A stretch of DNA of 10,121 nt from Candidatus Martarchaeota archaeon (GTDB taxonomy: Archaea; Micrarchaeota; Micrarchaeia; Norongarragalinales; UBA8480). The notes below the pieces were generated by a model, which had not been told where the DNA came from, ran no database searches, and saw only the letters and a list, made by a program, of their open reading frames with translations. The position numbers and the translations under genes are program-made. Location: the NCBI GenBank assembly GCA_023474775.1, contig JAMCXP010000029.1, forward strand, positions 1 through 10,121, in the 5' to 3' direction. Positions 1 through 6,199 of this stretch are shown here, in pieces (positions within the stretch are counted from its first letter, which is position 1; each line of letters begins with the position of its first letter).

Positions 1-127
1 TGTTTGCCGCGATTCCGGCAACCTCGCTTATATTCCCTTTCAGCTTGGAAACCTGGTCTTCACTTAAATTACTTCCGAACTCCCAGAGCTGCTTCTTAAG
101 CTCCCAAAGGCTTTCTGAATCATTCAT
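1..127 (-). CDS. Unrecognised protein, N-terminal 42 residues only
   Basis: An open frame on the minus strand starts at ATG 127-125 and runs off the left edge. It reads MNDSESLWELKKQLWEFG and continues with a charged, leucine- and lysine-rich segment ending near SEVAGIAAN. Heptad-like spacing of hydrophobic residues suggests amphipathic helices. No signal peptide or membrane segment is visible. The family cannot be named from 42 residues. It follows threonine synthase on the same strand after a 106-base gap with a TATA-like box (212-220) and a hairpin plus T-run (147-179), so it is probably transcribed separately. The start is a guess: it is the first ATG in this frame, and the ATG at 123-121 in another frame hits a stop after about 20 codons. 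Confidence 0.6.
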   Translation of the reverse strand, partial: MNDSESLWELKKQLWEFGSNLSEDQVSKLKGNISEVAGIAAN

Positions 128-146
128 AATCTTTTTAACGTCTACC

Positions 147-179
147 AAAAAAAAACACTCTTCTGTCAAGTGATGTTTT
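147..179 (-). terminator. Hairpin followed by T9 run, downstream of threonine synthase
   Basis: Read on the minus strand, an imperfect hairpin (GTTTT 175-179 paired with AAAAC 152-156, and AGT 169-171 with ACT 157-159, with a 3-base bulge) runs into nine consecutive T (155-147). Archaeal RNA polymerase terminates at T-rich runs, so this is the likely end of the threonine synthase transcript. It may also lie inside the leader of the next gene, if that gene uses the TATA box at 212-220. Confidence 0.5.
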
Positions 180-211
180 CCACTGTAAATGGTCGCGGGA
201 GTTTACTCTTG

Positions 212-220
212 TATATTTAA
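212..220 (-). promoter_or_regulatory. TATA-like box for the partial gene at 1-127
   Basis: Minus-strand sequence GTTTAAATATAC covers this position, a good match to an archaeal box A. A start about 25 bases downstream would fall near 191 and give a leader of about 60 bases, unusually long for this window, which would include the hairpin and T-run at 147-179. Confidence 0.4.
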
Positions 221-233
221 ACGCGTTTTGATT

Positions 234-1667
234 TTATATGCCCATAACCGCTATAATCTCATTCAAATCGTTTTTAACCCTGACGGGCTTGTTTTGAAAT
301 CTTCTTGAAATAATTCCATAACTCTTAAACTTTTCATCCAACGCCGAGTTTAAACCTTCGGCATGATAGCCTACAATAGCGTCTGGGTCCTTCAACTGGC
401 TGCCTGTGAGAACGGCGACGACAATGTCTTTGGTTTTAATCACTCCCTTTTCAACTAGTTTTTTCACTCCTGCAACGCTGGTGGCAGAGGCGGGTTCGCA
501 GCCGAACATCCCGCTTTTGCCTATCACCGCCTTGGCGTCAAGAATCTCCTGATCTGAAACTTTCTCGACCACTCCGTCGGTCCATTCCAAAGCCCTCAGC
601 GCCTTCAGCAAATTAACGGGTTTGTTAATTTCAATGGCGCTTGCGATGGTGTGTGCTTTTCTCCCCTCTTTTTCCATCTCGGCATAAAAATCTTCTATGA
701 TTTTCAAGTCAACCTTTCCTTTATTCCATCTAATTTTTTTTTCGTTGTAAATTCTGTAAAGCGTGTCGGCGCCATCGGCGTTGACCACTACTAACCTGGG
801 TTTTTTGTTAATCAAACCCAACTCAAACAACTCTTCAAAGGCCTTGCCAAAAGCAGAGGTGTTGCCTAAATTGCCGCCAGGGCATACCACCCAATCAGGA
901 ACCCTCCAGTTTAAGCCTTCTAAAATTCTGTACATTATTGTTTTTTGCCCTTCAAGCCTAAAAGGATTAACTGAGTTGACCAAATAAACACCCTTATCCC
1001 TGCCTAACTCCCTTACCCTGCTCATCGCGTCGTCAAAATCTCCTTCAATCTGAATGGTTTTGACTCCGAACTCCAAGCTCTGTGAAAGCTTGCCGTAGGC
1101 GATACGCCCGGCTCCAATAAAAATAAAAGCCTTCTCCAAAAAGCCAGAGTTAGCCGCGTAAGCAGCGAAAGAAGCTGATGTGTTGCCTGTGGAAGCGCAA
1201 GCGGCAATCCTAGCTCCGACCATTTGAGCATGAGTAAAGGCAGCTGTCATCCCATTATCCTTGAAAGAACCAGTGGGGTTTTGACCTTCAAACTGGACGT
1301 AAAAACTCTCTCTGTTCACACCGGTGAAATCCGCTGCGCTTGAAACATGAACTGGTTTGGTCCATCCTTCCATTCCATCCAAAGAAACAATCTCCTTCAA
1401 ATAAAGATAGGGGTCATGATAGGAAATGAAAGGAAGAAGCTCTCTAAAACGCCAAACCCCGCTCACATCGGCAATATTGCTGTAATTCCCTACTAATATT
1501 CTAGAACTAAAAAACCTCAAATCTTTAGGAACGTTAACTCTTCCCCAGTCATAAACCACGTCCAGCAAGCCACCGCAGCGCTTACAAGAAGTTAAAACTT
1601 CTCCAATGCTATAAGTAGCCCCGCACGCTGGCATTATGCATTTTTGAAAAGCGACGGGTTCAGACAT
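234..1667 (-). CDS. thrC: Threonine synthase (PLP-dependent)
   Basis: Converts O-phospho-L-homoserine to L-threonine plus phosphate, the last step of threonine synthesis, in the cytoplasm. With the start at 1667 the protein has 477 residues. It opens with a zinc-ribbon-like segment (C10, C15, C28, C31). The PLP-binding lysine is in NPTGSFKDNGM (K136), and the phosphate-binding loop STGNTS is at 159-164. The segment NSVNPFRLEGQKT followed by PDWVVCPGGNLGNTSAFGKAF is characteristic of the plant/cyanobacterial-like branch. Instead of the usual SFKDRG it has SFKDNG, and the usual GEGxTPL substrate loop is replaced by DGMEGWTKP. Start choice: the frame extends to an ATG at 1706, but that adds a non-conserved hydrophobic leader; the ATG at 1667 (MSEPVAFQKC) has TTAAAA centred 26 bases upstream, as expected of a leaderless mRNA. 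It is transcribed away from mscL. Confidence 0.92.
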   Translation of the reverse strand: MSEPVAFQKCIMPACGATYSIGEVLTSCKRCGGLLDVVYDWGRVNVPKDLRFFSSRILVGNYSNIADVSGVWRFRELLPFISYHDPYLYLKEIVSLDGMEGWTKPVHVSSAADFTGVNRESFYVQFEGQNPTGSFKDNGMTAAFTHAQMVGARIAACASTGNTSASFAAYAANSGFLEKAFIFIGAGRIAYGKLSQSLEFGVKTIQIEGDFDDAMSRVRELGRDKGVYLVNSVNPFRLEGQKTIMYRILEGLNWRVPDWVVCPGGNLGNTSAFGKAFEELFELGLINKKPRLVVVNADGADTLYRIYNEKKIRWNKGKVDLKIIEDFYAEMEKEGRKAHTIASAIEINKPVNLLKALRALEWTDGVVEKVSDQEILDAKAVIGKSGMFGCEPASATSVAGVKKLVEKGVIKTKDIVVAVLTGSQLKDPDAIVGYHAEGLNSALDEKFKSYGIISRRFQNKPVRVKNDLNEIIAVMGI

Positions 1668-1690
1668 AAACAAGATTAAAAAACTCAATC

Positions 1691-1696
1691 TTTTAA
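1691..1696 (-). promoter_or_regulatory. TATA-like box of threonine synthase
   Basis: Minus-strand GGTTAAAAGATT is centred about 26 bases before the ATG at 1667, the usual distance for leaderless archaeal transcripts. This is the main argument for the shorter protein. A competing box, GAATTAAAAT (1725-1730), would serve the ATG at 1706. Confidence 0.4.
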
Positions 1697-1848
1697 CCCT
1701 TTTCATAAAAACGCTAGCAAGTCATTTTAATTCAAATAAATTCAGCGCGATTGGGGAAAAAAATGGTTATGCTCTAAAATCCAATTAATTAAATAATCTA
1801 AATTTTATGATATTTAAAATTTTTATCAAGTGGTTCAAATAAAAAGAA

Positions 1849-1860
1849 TTAAAAGTTTAT
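1849..1860 (+). promoter_or_regulatory. TATA-like box of mscL
   Basis: TTAAAAGTTTAT lies about 20-29 bases before the mscL ATG with no Shine-Dalgarno motif between, so the mRNA is probably leaderless or nearly so. The rest of the 171-base divergent gap to threonine synthase is AT-rich and shows nothing else I can support. Confidence 0.4.
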
Positions 1861-1877
1861 CTAATTAAATAAAGTTT

Positions 1878-2273
1878 ATGTCAGTTATAAAAGAGTTTAA
1901 GGATTTCATAGTAAGGGATAATATTCTTGATCTGGCCGTAGCGTTTGTTATGGGCGCTGCATTTAACGCGGTTGTAACCGCTCTGGTAACCGATATTGTA
2001 ACTCCAATAATAGGCATTCCAGGGCATGTTAACTTCGCAAGCCTAACCTACTCTGTAAACGGAAGCACTTTTCTTGTAGGCGCTTTTATAAATTCAATTA
2101 TAGCGTTTCTTTCAATAGCAATAGCTGTTTTCTTCTTCATAATAAAACCAGCGTCAAAACTAGCGCCTAAAAAACAAGAAACCGCTCCTCAAACCAAAAC
2201 TTGTCCTTACTGCTTATCGCAAATACAAGTAAAAGCAACTAAATGCGCTTTCTGCACTTCAAGCGTTAAATAA
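1878..2273 (+). CDS. mscL: Large-conductance mechanosensitive channel MscL with C-terminal zinc ribbon
   Basis: MscL forms a homopentameric membrane pore that opens under extreme membrane tension and releases solutes during hypo-osmotic shock. The 131-residue protein has the family's N-terminal amphipathic helix and first membrane helix (FKDFIVRDNILDLAVAF, residues 7-23, then a small-residue-rich stretch GAAFNAVVTALVTDIVTP), a short periplasm-side loop (about 47-66), and a second membrane helix (about 68-90). The C-terminus is not the plain helical bundle of E. coli MscL: after a polar linker it carries CPYC at 109-112 and CAFC at 123-126, a four-cysteine zinc-ribbon pattern. Similar tails occur in some MscL homologues as far as I recall. 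It is transcribed alone; a strong hairpin follows 11 bases after its stop codon. Confidence 0.93.
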   Translation: MSVIKEFKDFIVRDNILDLAVAFVMGAAFNAVVTALVTDIVTPIIGIPGHVNFASLTYSVNGSTFLVGAFINSIIAFLSIAIAVFFFIIKPASKLAPKKQETAPQTKTCPYCLSQIQVKATKCAFCTSSVK

Positions 2274-2284
2274 GTTATCGTGTT

Positions 2285-2304
2285 GTAAACAAGGCTTTGT
2301 TTAC
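2285..2304. repeat. Perfect 8-bp inverted repeat (hairpin) after mscL
   Basis: GTAAACAA at 2285-2292 and TTGTTTAC at 2297-2304 pair perfectly around a GGCT loop. A second small hairpin follows at once (GTTG 2305-2308, TTTT loop, CAAC 2313-2316). The position 11 bases after the mscL stop suggests an mRNA 3'-end structure, although the T-run that archaeal termination would prefer is only four T. Confidence 0.6.
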
Positions 2305-2339
2305 GTTGTTTTCAACCAACCCCAACCTTTAATTCGTCA

Positions 2340-2362
2340 AAAGGCGATTCAAACATCGCTTT
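2340..2362. repeat. Hairpin just upstream of the DXS TATA box
   Basis: GCGAT (2344-2348) pairs with ATCGC (2355-2359) around a TCAAAC loop. AAA (2340-2342) and TTT (2360-2362) extend the stem past one bulged G. It ends about 10 bases before the TATA-like box of the DXS gene, so as DNA it could be an operator-like palindrome. As RNA it would be transcribed only by read-through from mscL. Confidence 0.4.
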
Positions 2363-2370
2363 AAACCAAA

Positions 2371-2380
2371 GTTTTATATT
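2371..2380 (+). promoter_or_regulatory. TATA-like box of dxs
   Basis: GTTTTATATT is centred about 33 bases before the DXS ATG, predicting transcription from about 2400 and a leader of under 10 bases. No Shine-Dalgarno motif lies before the ATG (sequence CAATCTCAAC), which agrees with a short-leader mRNA. Confidence 0.5.
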
Positions 2381-2408
2381 CTTTTTCCTTTCAAAATACA
2401 ATCTCAAC

Positions 2409-4268
2409 ATGCTAGAAAACATAAACGAACCAAGCGATCTGAAAAAGCTAAACCTGTTCGAACTTCAACAACTCGCCAACGAGATAAGAAACGAGATAAT
2501 AGAAGTCTGCAGTGTCAACGGAGGTCACGTGGCTCCAAACCTTGGAACTGTTGAATTGACGCTCGCACTTCATTATTCATTGAACACGCCTGAAGATAAG
2601 ATAATATGGGATGTCGGGCACCAGGTTTACGCCCACAAAATACTAACCAAGAGAAAGGACAAGTTCAAAACAATTAGAACATATAAAGGCTTGAGTGGGT
2701 TCACAAACCCTGAAGAAAGCTGTTACGATACTTTCATAGCAGGCCACGCTTCAACAAGCATAAGCATTGCAGAAGGAATAGCAATAGCTAGAAAACTTGA
2801 CAATAAAGATTTTCAAATAGCAGCGGTCATAGGAGATGGCGCTTTAACAGGAGGAATGGCTTTCGAAGCGCTCAACCACGTCGGGTATTTAAGACCTGGA
2901 AAATTCATGATAATAATAAACGACAACGGCCAGTCCTACGGTCCTACAGTAGGAGGGCTTGCCGCGTACACAAGCAGGCTTGAAGTGTCGAACCGTATAT
3001 ACGACTCTCCAATCTACCATGAAGTAAGAAATGATATTCATTACCTAATGGATAAGTCAAAGGAAGACGAGAAAAGCATGGAAGTGCTGAAAAGACTGAG
3101 AGAAAGAGCGCTCCACCTTTTATCATCGGGAATAGTCTTTGAAGAACTTGGCTTTGAATACATAGGTCCTCTTGACGGTCATAATATTGGACTGCTAATA
3201 GAAGGTATTGAAAAAGCAAAAAAATCAATCCTTCCGGTAATAGTTCATGTAATAACCACTAAAGGGAAAGGATACTCAAAATCAGAAAATGACGAGATAG
3301 GAGTTTGGCATGGAATAGGACCGTTCAACCCTGAAACAGGAGTCGTGCTTAAAAAATCGGCAAACCCAACGTGGAGTGAAATATTTGGAAAAAAAATAGA
3401 AGAGCTTGGAGGAAAAAACGATAAAATAATAGCTATAACCGCTGCAATGCCCCTGAGCACAGGACTAAGAGGGTTCGGAGAAAAATATCCTGAAAGACTG
3501 GTGGATGTTGGAATGGCGGAACAACATTCCGTTACAATAGCCGCTGGAATGGCATCTCAAGGTTTGAAGCCAGTAGTTGTCTTGTACTCAACATTCTTCC
3601 AAAGAGCGTTTGACCAGCTAATGCACGATATTTGCCTGCCTAAATCACCGGTTGTGTTTTGCCTTGACCGGGCTGGCTTGGTAGAAGACGGGCCGACGCA
3701 CCACGGTATATTCGACATTGCAATGACCCTCCCGCTTCCTGGAATGATTTTAATGTCACCAAAATGCGACTCTGAATTTAATTCAATGCTTGAATTAGCG
3801 ATTCAGCAAAAGCAACCAGTGGTGATAAGATACCCTCGCGGGGAGGCGAGCGTATGCGAAGCGCCTAAAATTGAAATCGGAAAGGCTGAAATACTTAAAC
3901 AGGAAGGTTTTGACGCCGTAATACTTGCGTACGGCCCGCTAGTGTACAACGCGATTCAAGCGGCTGAAGAGCTTGAAAAGCAGGGAATAAAAATAACTGT
4001 TGTTAACGCGAGGTTCGCAAAACCGCTTGATGAAAAACTCTTCAAGGAACTATCCTCAAAAACACAAAACATTATAACCCTTGAAGACGGCGTCATAGAA
4101 GGCGGGTTCGGAGGCGCTGTGGCAGAACTTTTGAATGGAAAGAAAGTAACAAGGCTTGGAATTCCAGACAGGTTCATAGAGCACGGAAACCCTAAAATCT
4201 TATACGAAAACCTCGGGTTGGACTCTAAAGGAATAATTAAGACAGTGAAACAACTAGTAAAAAAATAA
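2409..4268 (+). CDS. dxs: 1-deoxy-D-xylulose-5-phosphate synthase (DXS)
   Basis: Thiamine-diphosphate enzyme condensing pyruvate with glyceraldehyde 3-phosphate to give DXP, entry compound of the MEP isoprenoid route and, in many bacteria, of thiamine-thiazole and pyridoxal synthesis. At 619 residues it matches E. coli DXS (620). Seen in order: GGHVAPNLG with H40; WDVGHQVYAHK with H71; GLSGFTNPEES (94-104); GHASTSIS (112-119); the ThDP/Mg motif GDGALTGGMAFEALNH (142-157) with NDN at 171-173; GPLDGHN (253-259); the catalytic glutamate in MAEQHS (E371); Y393 and R399 in LYSTFFQRAFDQ; and the DXS signature DRAGLVEDGPTHHG (420-433). These distinguish it from transketolase. It is complete and apparently active. 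Codon use (AGA, ATA, GGA rich) resembles its neighbours, so any transfer into this archaeon is not recent. It is convergent with the radical SAM gene, 21 bases apart. Confidence 0.96.
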   Translation: MLENINEPSDLKKLNLFELQQLANEIRNEIIEVCSVNGGHVAPNLGTVELTLALHYSLNTPEDKIIWDVGHQVYAHKILTKRKDKFKTIRTYKGLSGFTNPEESCYDTFIAGHASTSISIAEGIAIARKLDNKDFQIAAVIGDGALTGGMAFEALNHVGYLRPGKFMIIINDNGQSYGPTVGGLAAYTSRLEVSNRIYDSPIYHEVRNDIHYLMDKSKEDEKSMEVLKRLRERALHLLSSGIVFEELGFEYIGPLDGHNIGLLIEGIEKAKKSILPVIVHVITTKGKGYSKSENDEIGVWHGIGPFNPETGVVLKKSANPTWSEIFGKKIEELGGKNDKIIAITAAMPLSTGLRGFGEKYPERLVDVGMAEQHSVTIAAGMASQGLKPVVVLYSTFFQRAFDQLMHDICLPKSPVVFCLDRAGLVEDGPTHHGIFDIAMTLPLPGMILMSPKCDSEFNSMLELAIQQKQPVVIRYPRGEASVCEAPKIEIGKAEILKQEGFDAVILAYGPLVYNAIQAAEELEKQGIKITVVNARFAKPLDEKLFKELSSKTQNIITLEDGVIEGGFGGAVAELLNGKKVTRLGIPDRFIEHGNPKILYENLGLDSKGIIKTVKQLVKK

Positions 4269-4270
4269 AC
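4259..4270 (-). terminator. T-rich run at the 3' end of the radical SAM gene
   Basis: On the minus strand the sequence TTATTTTTTTAC lies about 20 bases past the radical SAM stop, overlapping the last codons of dxs. It is a plausible archaeal T-run terminator. The only dxs-strand counterpart is the weaker AATTTTATTT at 4281-4290. Confidence 0.35.
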
Positions 4271-4289
4271 GCTTTACCCTAATTTTATT

Positions 4290-5786
4290 TCAAGGGGAAG
4301 CGCTGAACATTTTTTGCGATTTGTCCCTGTACAGTTCAGGGAGAACGTTGAAGGCGCAGAACGGAACAATCTTATCGTCAGGAGTGGCGTAGTGGATAAC
4401 GCACTTTTCAACCCTTTCAATGTCATAGTTGTAAAGGTCCATGAAGTGCATCATTCCTATGAAAAGAGAATTGCTGTGAAGCCTTCCCAAACTTGAATAA
4501 TCATGCTTTACAAGCGTGTCGAACAAAAGCCTGTACATGTCCAACCACTTAGGCTTCTTTGAATTGTCTATGAATCCCTTCAACTTCCAGACTAACTTTA
4601 TGTCAAACAAGACCTTGTTGCTGTTTTTCACTCCTTCTGTGTTTTCCTTCAAAAACTCGCTCAGACCGTCAACATCAACAAATCTGGTTATCGGAACAAG
4701 CCTTTCACCATCCCTGAAAACATAAGTGCCCATTCCGCAAGCGAAGTGAGTCGACAGGTCATACTGCGCCTTTCCGGTAAGGCTTTCGATAAAATCAGAA
4801 AACACTCCTGTGTAAGGAATAGGATAAAAATCACCCCTTCCAACTTCTCCGTTCGTGTGCTTCTCAATCCTTTTAATAACATCAGGTATTGTAACCCTCA
4901 TTTCCTCCCTCTGCTTTCTCGGCATCCTGCCGACAAGAGAAACAGGCTGGTAGTTGATTCCCTTGACAACGTCATTGTTCTGCAAAGCAAAATCAAGAAT
5001 GTCTCCTACCTCAAAATCATTAACCCCCCCTATAACCGTTGGAACCAACACAATGTTCATGTTCTTCGTTTTCCTGGAGTTTTCCAAAACCTTTGGAATC
5101 GCGCCATGGTTCTTCGGATTTGTTTTCTTCGAAACCCCGTCAAAACTAAGATAAAGAACCCCTACACCTGCATCGCTGAGCTTCTTGAACAAATCAAAAT
5201 CATTTCCAATTTTTATTCCATTGGTGTTCAACTGAACATGCTCAAAACCCTCCTTCTTAGACATCCTTATTATGTCGGCAAGATCCTCTCTCATTGTAGG
5301 CTCCCCACCTGTTATCTGAAGCGCGTTGCAAGGAACCGGCCTTTCACCTCTCAGATTCTTCAGCATCTTCCTAATCTGTTCCAACGTTGGCTCGTACACA
5401 TACCCTGCTTTTTCAGCGTAAAAAAAGCAGTACCAACAACTCAGATCGCACTTATTTGTCACTACTATGTTGGCAAGCCCAGAATGGCTTTTATGAGCTT
5501 CGCACAAACCGCAGTCAAAAGGACACCCCTTGTCGACTTTGGTGTTAAAAGTTTCAAGCTTTACCCCGTTTCTCTGATACTTTTTGGCTTTATAGTAAAG
5601 ATCAACATCACTCCAGTAAACGTCCGTGAAATCGCCATGCTCAGGGCAGGTTTTGGAAATCATCACCCTACCATTCTCCTCATATATACTCGCGTTCAAG
5701 ACCTTCAAACACTCCGGGCAAACGGAAGTGGTCTTATGAATAAGCTTCTGACTCTCGGTTTTAACCTCTTCAACCTCCAGTTTCAT
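4290..5786 (-). CDS. Multi-cluster radical SAM protein, tetraether lipid synthase (Tes)/MJ0619-like family
   Basis: A 498-residue radical SAM enzyme. Residues 23-50 hold CPEC...C..H, the rubredoxin-like N-terminal site; C88, C92 and C95 (GCPFDCGLCEAH) fit an auxiliary Fe-S cluster; C113, C117 and C120 (CDLSCWYC) are the CxxxCxxC radical SAM cluster; GGEPT is at 160-164. Later come SFDG (214-217), PVSLVGR (281-287), FACGMGTYVF (348-357) and VPITRFVDVDGL (364-375), then a C-terminal block with HYATPDDKIVPFCAFNVLPELYRD containing C477. This layout is that of the family including Methanocaldococcus MJ0619, shown to make tetraether lipids and earlier reported as a pterin methyltransferase. As I recall, related copies occur in haloarchaea that lack tetraethers, so the substrate here is open. 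A strong Shine-Dalgarno GGAGG (5796-5800) lies 9 bases before the ATG, unlike most first genes in this window. Confidence 0.85.
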   Translation of the reverse strand: MKLEVEEVKTESQKLIHKTTSVCPECLKVLNASIYEENGRVMISKTCPEHGDFTDVYWSDVDLYYKAKKYQRNGVKLETFNTKVDKGCPFDCGLCEAHKSHSGLANIVVTNKCDLSCWYCFFYAEKAGYVYEPTLEQIRKMLKNLRGERPVPCNALQITGGEPTMREDLADIIRMSKKEGFEHVQLNTNGIKIGNDFDLFKKLSDAGVGVLYLSFDGVSKKTNPKNHGAIPKVLENSRKTKNMNIVLVPTVIGGVNDFEVGDILDFALQNNDVVKGINYQPVSLVGRMPRKQREEMRVTIPDVIKRIEKHTNGEVGRGDFYPIPYTGVFSDFIESLTGKAQYDLSTHFACGMGTYVFRDGERLVPITRFVDVDGLSEFLKENTEGVKNSNKVLFDIKLVWKLKGFIDNSKKPKWLDMYRLLFDTLVKHDYSSLGRLHSNSLFIGMMHFMDLYNYDIERVEKCVIHYATPDDKIVPFCAFNVLPELYRDKSQKMFSASP

Positions 5787-5795
5787 CTTTAAAAA

Positions 5796-5801
5796 CCTCC
5801 A
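5796..5801 (-). promoter_or_regulatory. Strong Shine-Dalgarno site of the radical SAM gene
   Basis: Minus-strand GTGGAGG ends 9 bases before the ATG at 5786. It is the clearest ribosome-binding site in the window and fixes the start codon. Together with the upstream TATA-like box it implies a leader of about 40 bases. Confidence 0.65.
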
Positions 5802-5850
5802 CTAAACTTTCAAAAAAATCACTTCAACCAATAATCTCTTAGCAATAAGA

Positions 5851-5860
5851 TTTTTTAAAC
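5851..5860 (-). promoter_or_regulatory. TATA-like box of the radical SAM gene
   Basis: Minus-strand GTTTAAAAAATC would place the transcription start near 5830 and give a leader of about 40 bases carrying the Shine-Dalgarno site. The same AT block read on the plus strand is close to the start of the PIN remnant, so its use in that direction cannot be excluded. Confidence 0.4.
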
Positions 5861-5872
5861 ATTTCTATTTTG

Positions 5873-6062
5873 ATGTTGCCGTCGTTGAAAAAAGCAATAG
5901 AGTGCATCCCAAAGGCAAGCGAATTAAAACTAAAATTCAAGAAAAACAACCTCTCCTACGTAGACTTTTTTGGATATGCAAATAGCAGTTGAAAACGAAT
6001 TAAACTTTCTAACGAGAGACAAGGAATTCCAAAAAATTCCACACGTTGAATTCATAAAATAA
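5873..6062 (+). pseudogene. Frameshifted 3' remnant of a PIN-domain (VapC-like) nuclease gene
   Basis: This lies in a 413-base gap without an intact gene. The frame from ATG 5873 reads ...KKNNLSYVDFFGYA and stops at 5990-5992. One base further on, the frame from about 5982 reads IAVENELNFLTRDKEF, then QKIPHVEFIK and stop at 6060-6062. Dropping one A from GCAAATA (5978-5984) joins them into a classic PIN-domain C-terminal half: a nuclease acidic residue in the SYVD segment, then GYAIAxEN and the LTRDKEF strand with its acidic residue. The N-terminal half with the first catalytic aspartate (LDTN-type motif) is absent upstream, so the gene is both truncated and frameshifted. No antitoxin partner is visible. 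PIN nucleases of this type are usually VapC toxins cutting tRNA or rRNA. The remaining sequence 6063-6157 is AT-rich and shows nothing else. Confidence 0.6.
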
Positions 6063-6157
6063 CCATGCAAAACTTATTTGGGTTTAAACAAAGAAATAAA
6101 AAAAAAGGGCGATATCATTAACTAAAAAATCAAAATGTTTTTTTATAAATCAAAACC

Positions 6158-6174
6158 TTTTTAAAATATTATAA
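6158..6174 (+). promoter_or_regulatory. TATA-like box of the LemA/GIDE operon
   Basis: TTTTTAAAATATTATAA is centred about 34 bases before the TTG start of the LemA gene, predicting transcription from about 6190-6195. A weak Shine-Dalgarno-like AAGGCGA (6186-6192) precedes the start. Confidence 0.4.
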
Positions 6175-6199
6175 TTACTACAAATAAGGCGAAAATAAT

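Noticed and set aside
1668..1706. Thirteen-residue extension of threonine synthase (MKRVKRLSFLILF)
   Set aside because: It resembles a signal-like hydrophobic stretch not expected on a cytoplasmic enzyme and overlaps the best TATA-like box. It cannot be wholly excluded, because another TATA-like box lies further upstream.
2944..3228. Minus-strand open frames inside dxs (also 3245-3460 and 3956-4177)
   Set aside because: They are antisense to a strongly conserved gene, lack recognisable domains and have no promoter or ribosome-binding site.
4746..5792. Long (348-codon) open frame on the plus strand opposite the radical SAM gene
   Set aside because: It is exactly antisense to a gene with conserved cysteine and GGEPT motifs, its translation shows no domain logic, and it is best explained as a shadow of that gene's codon use.
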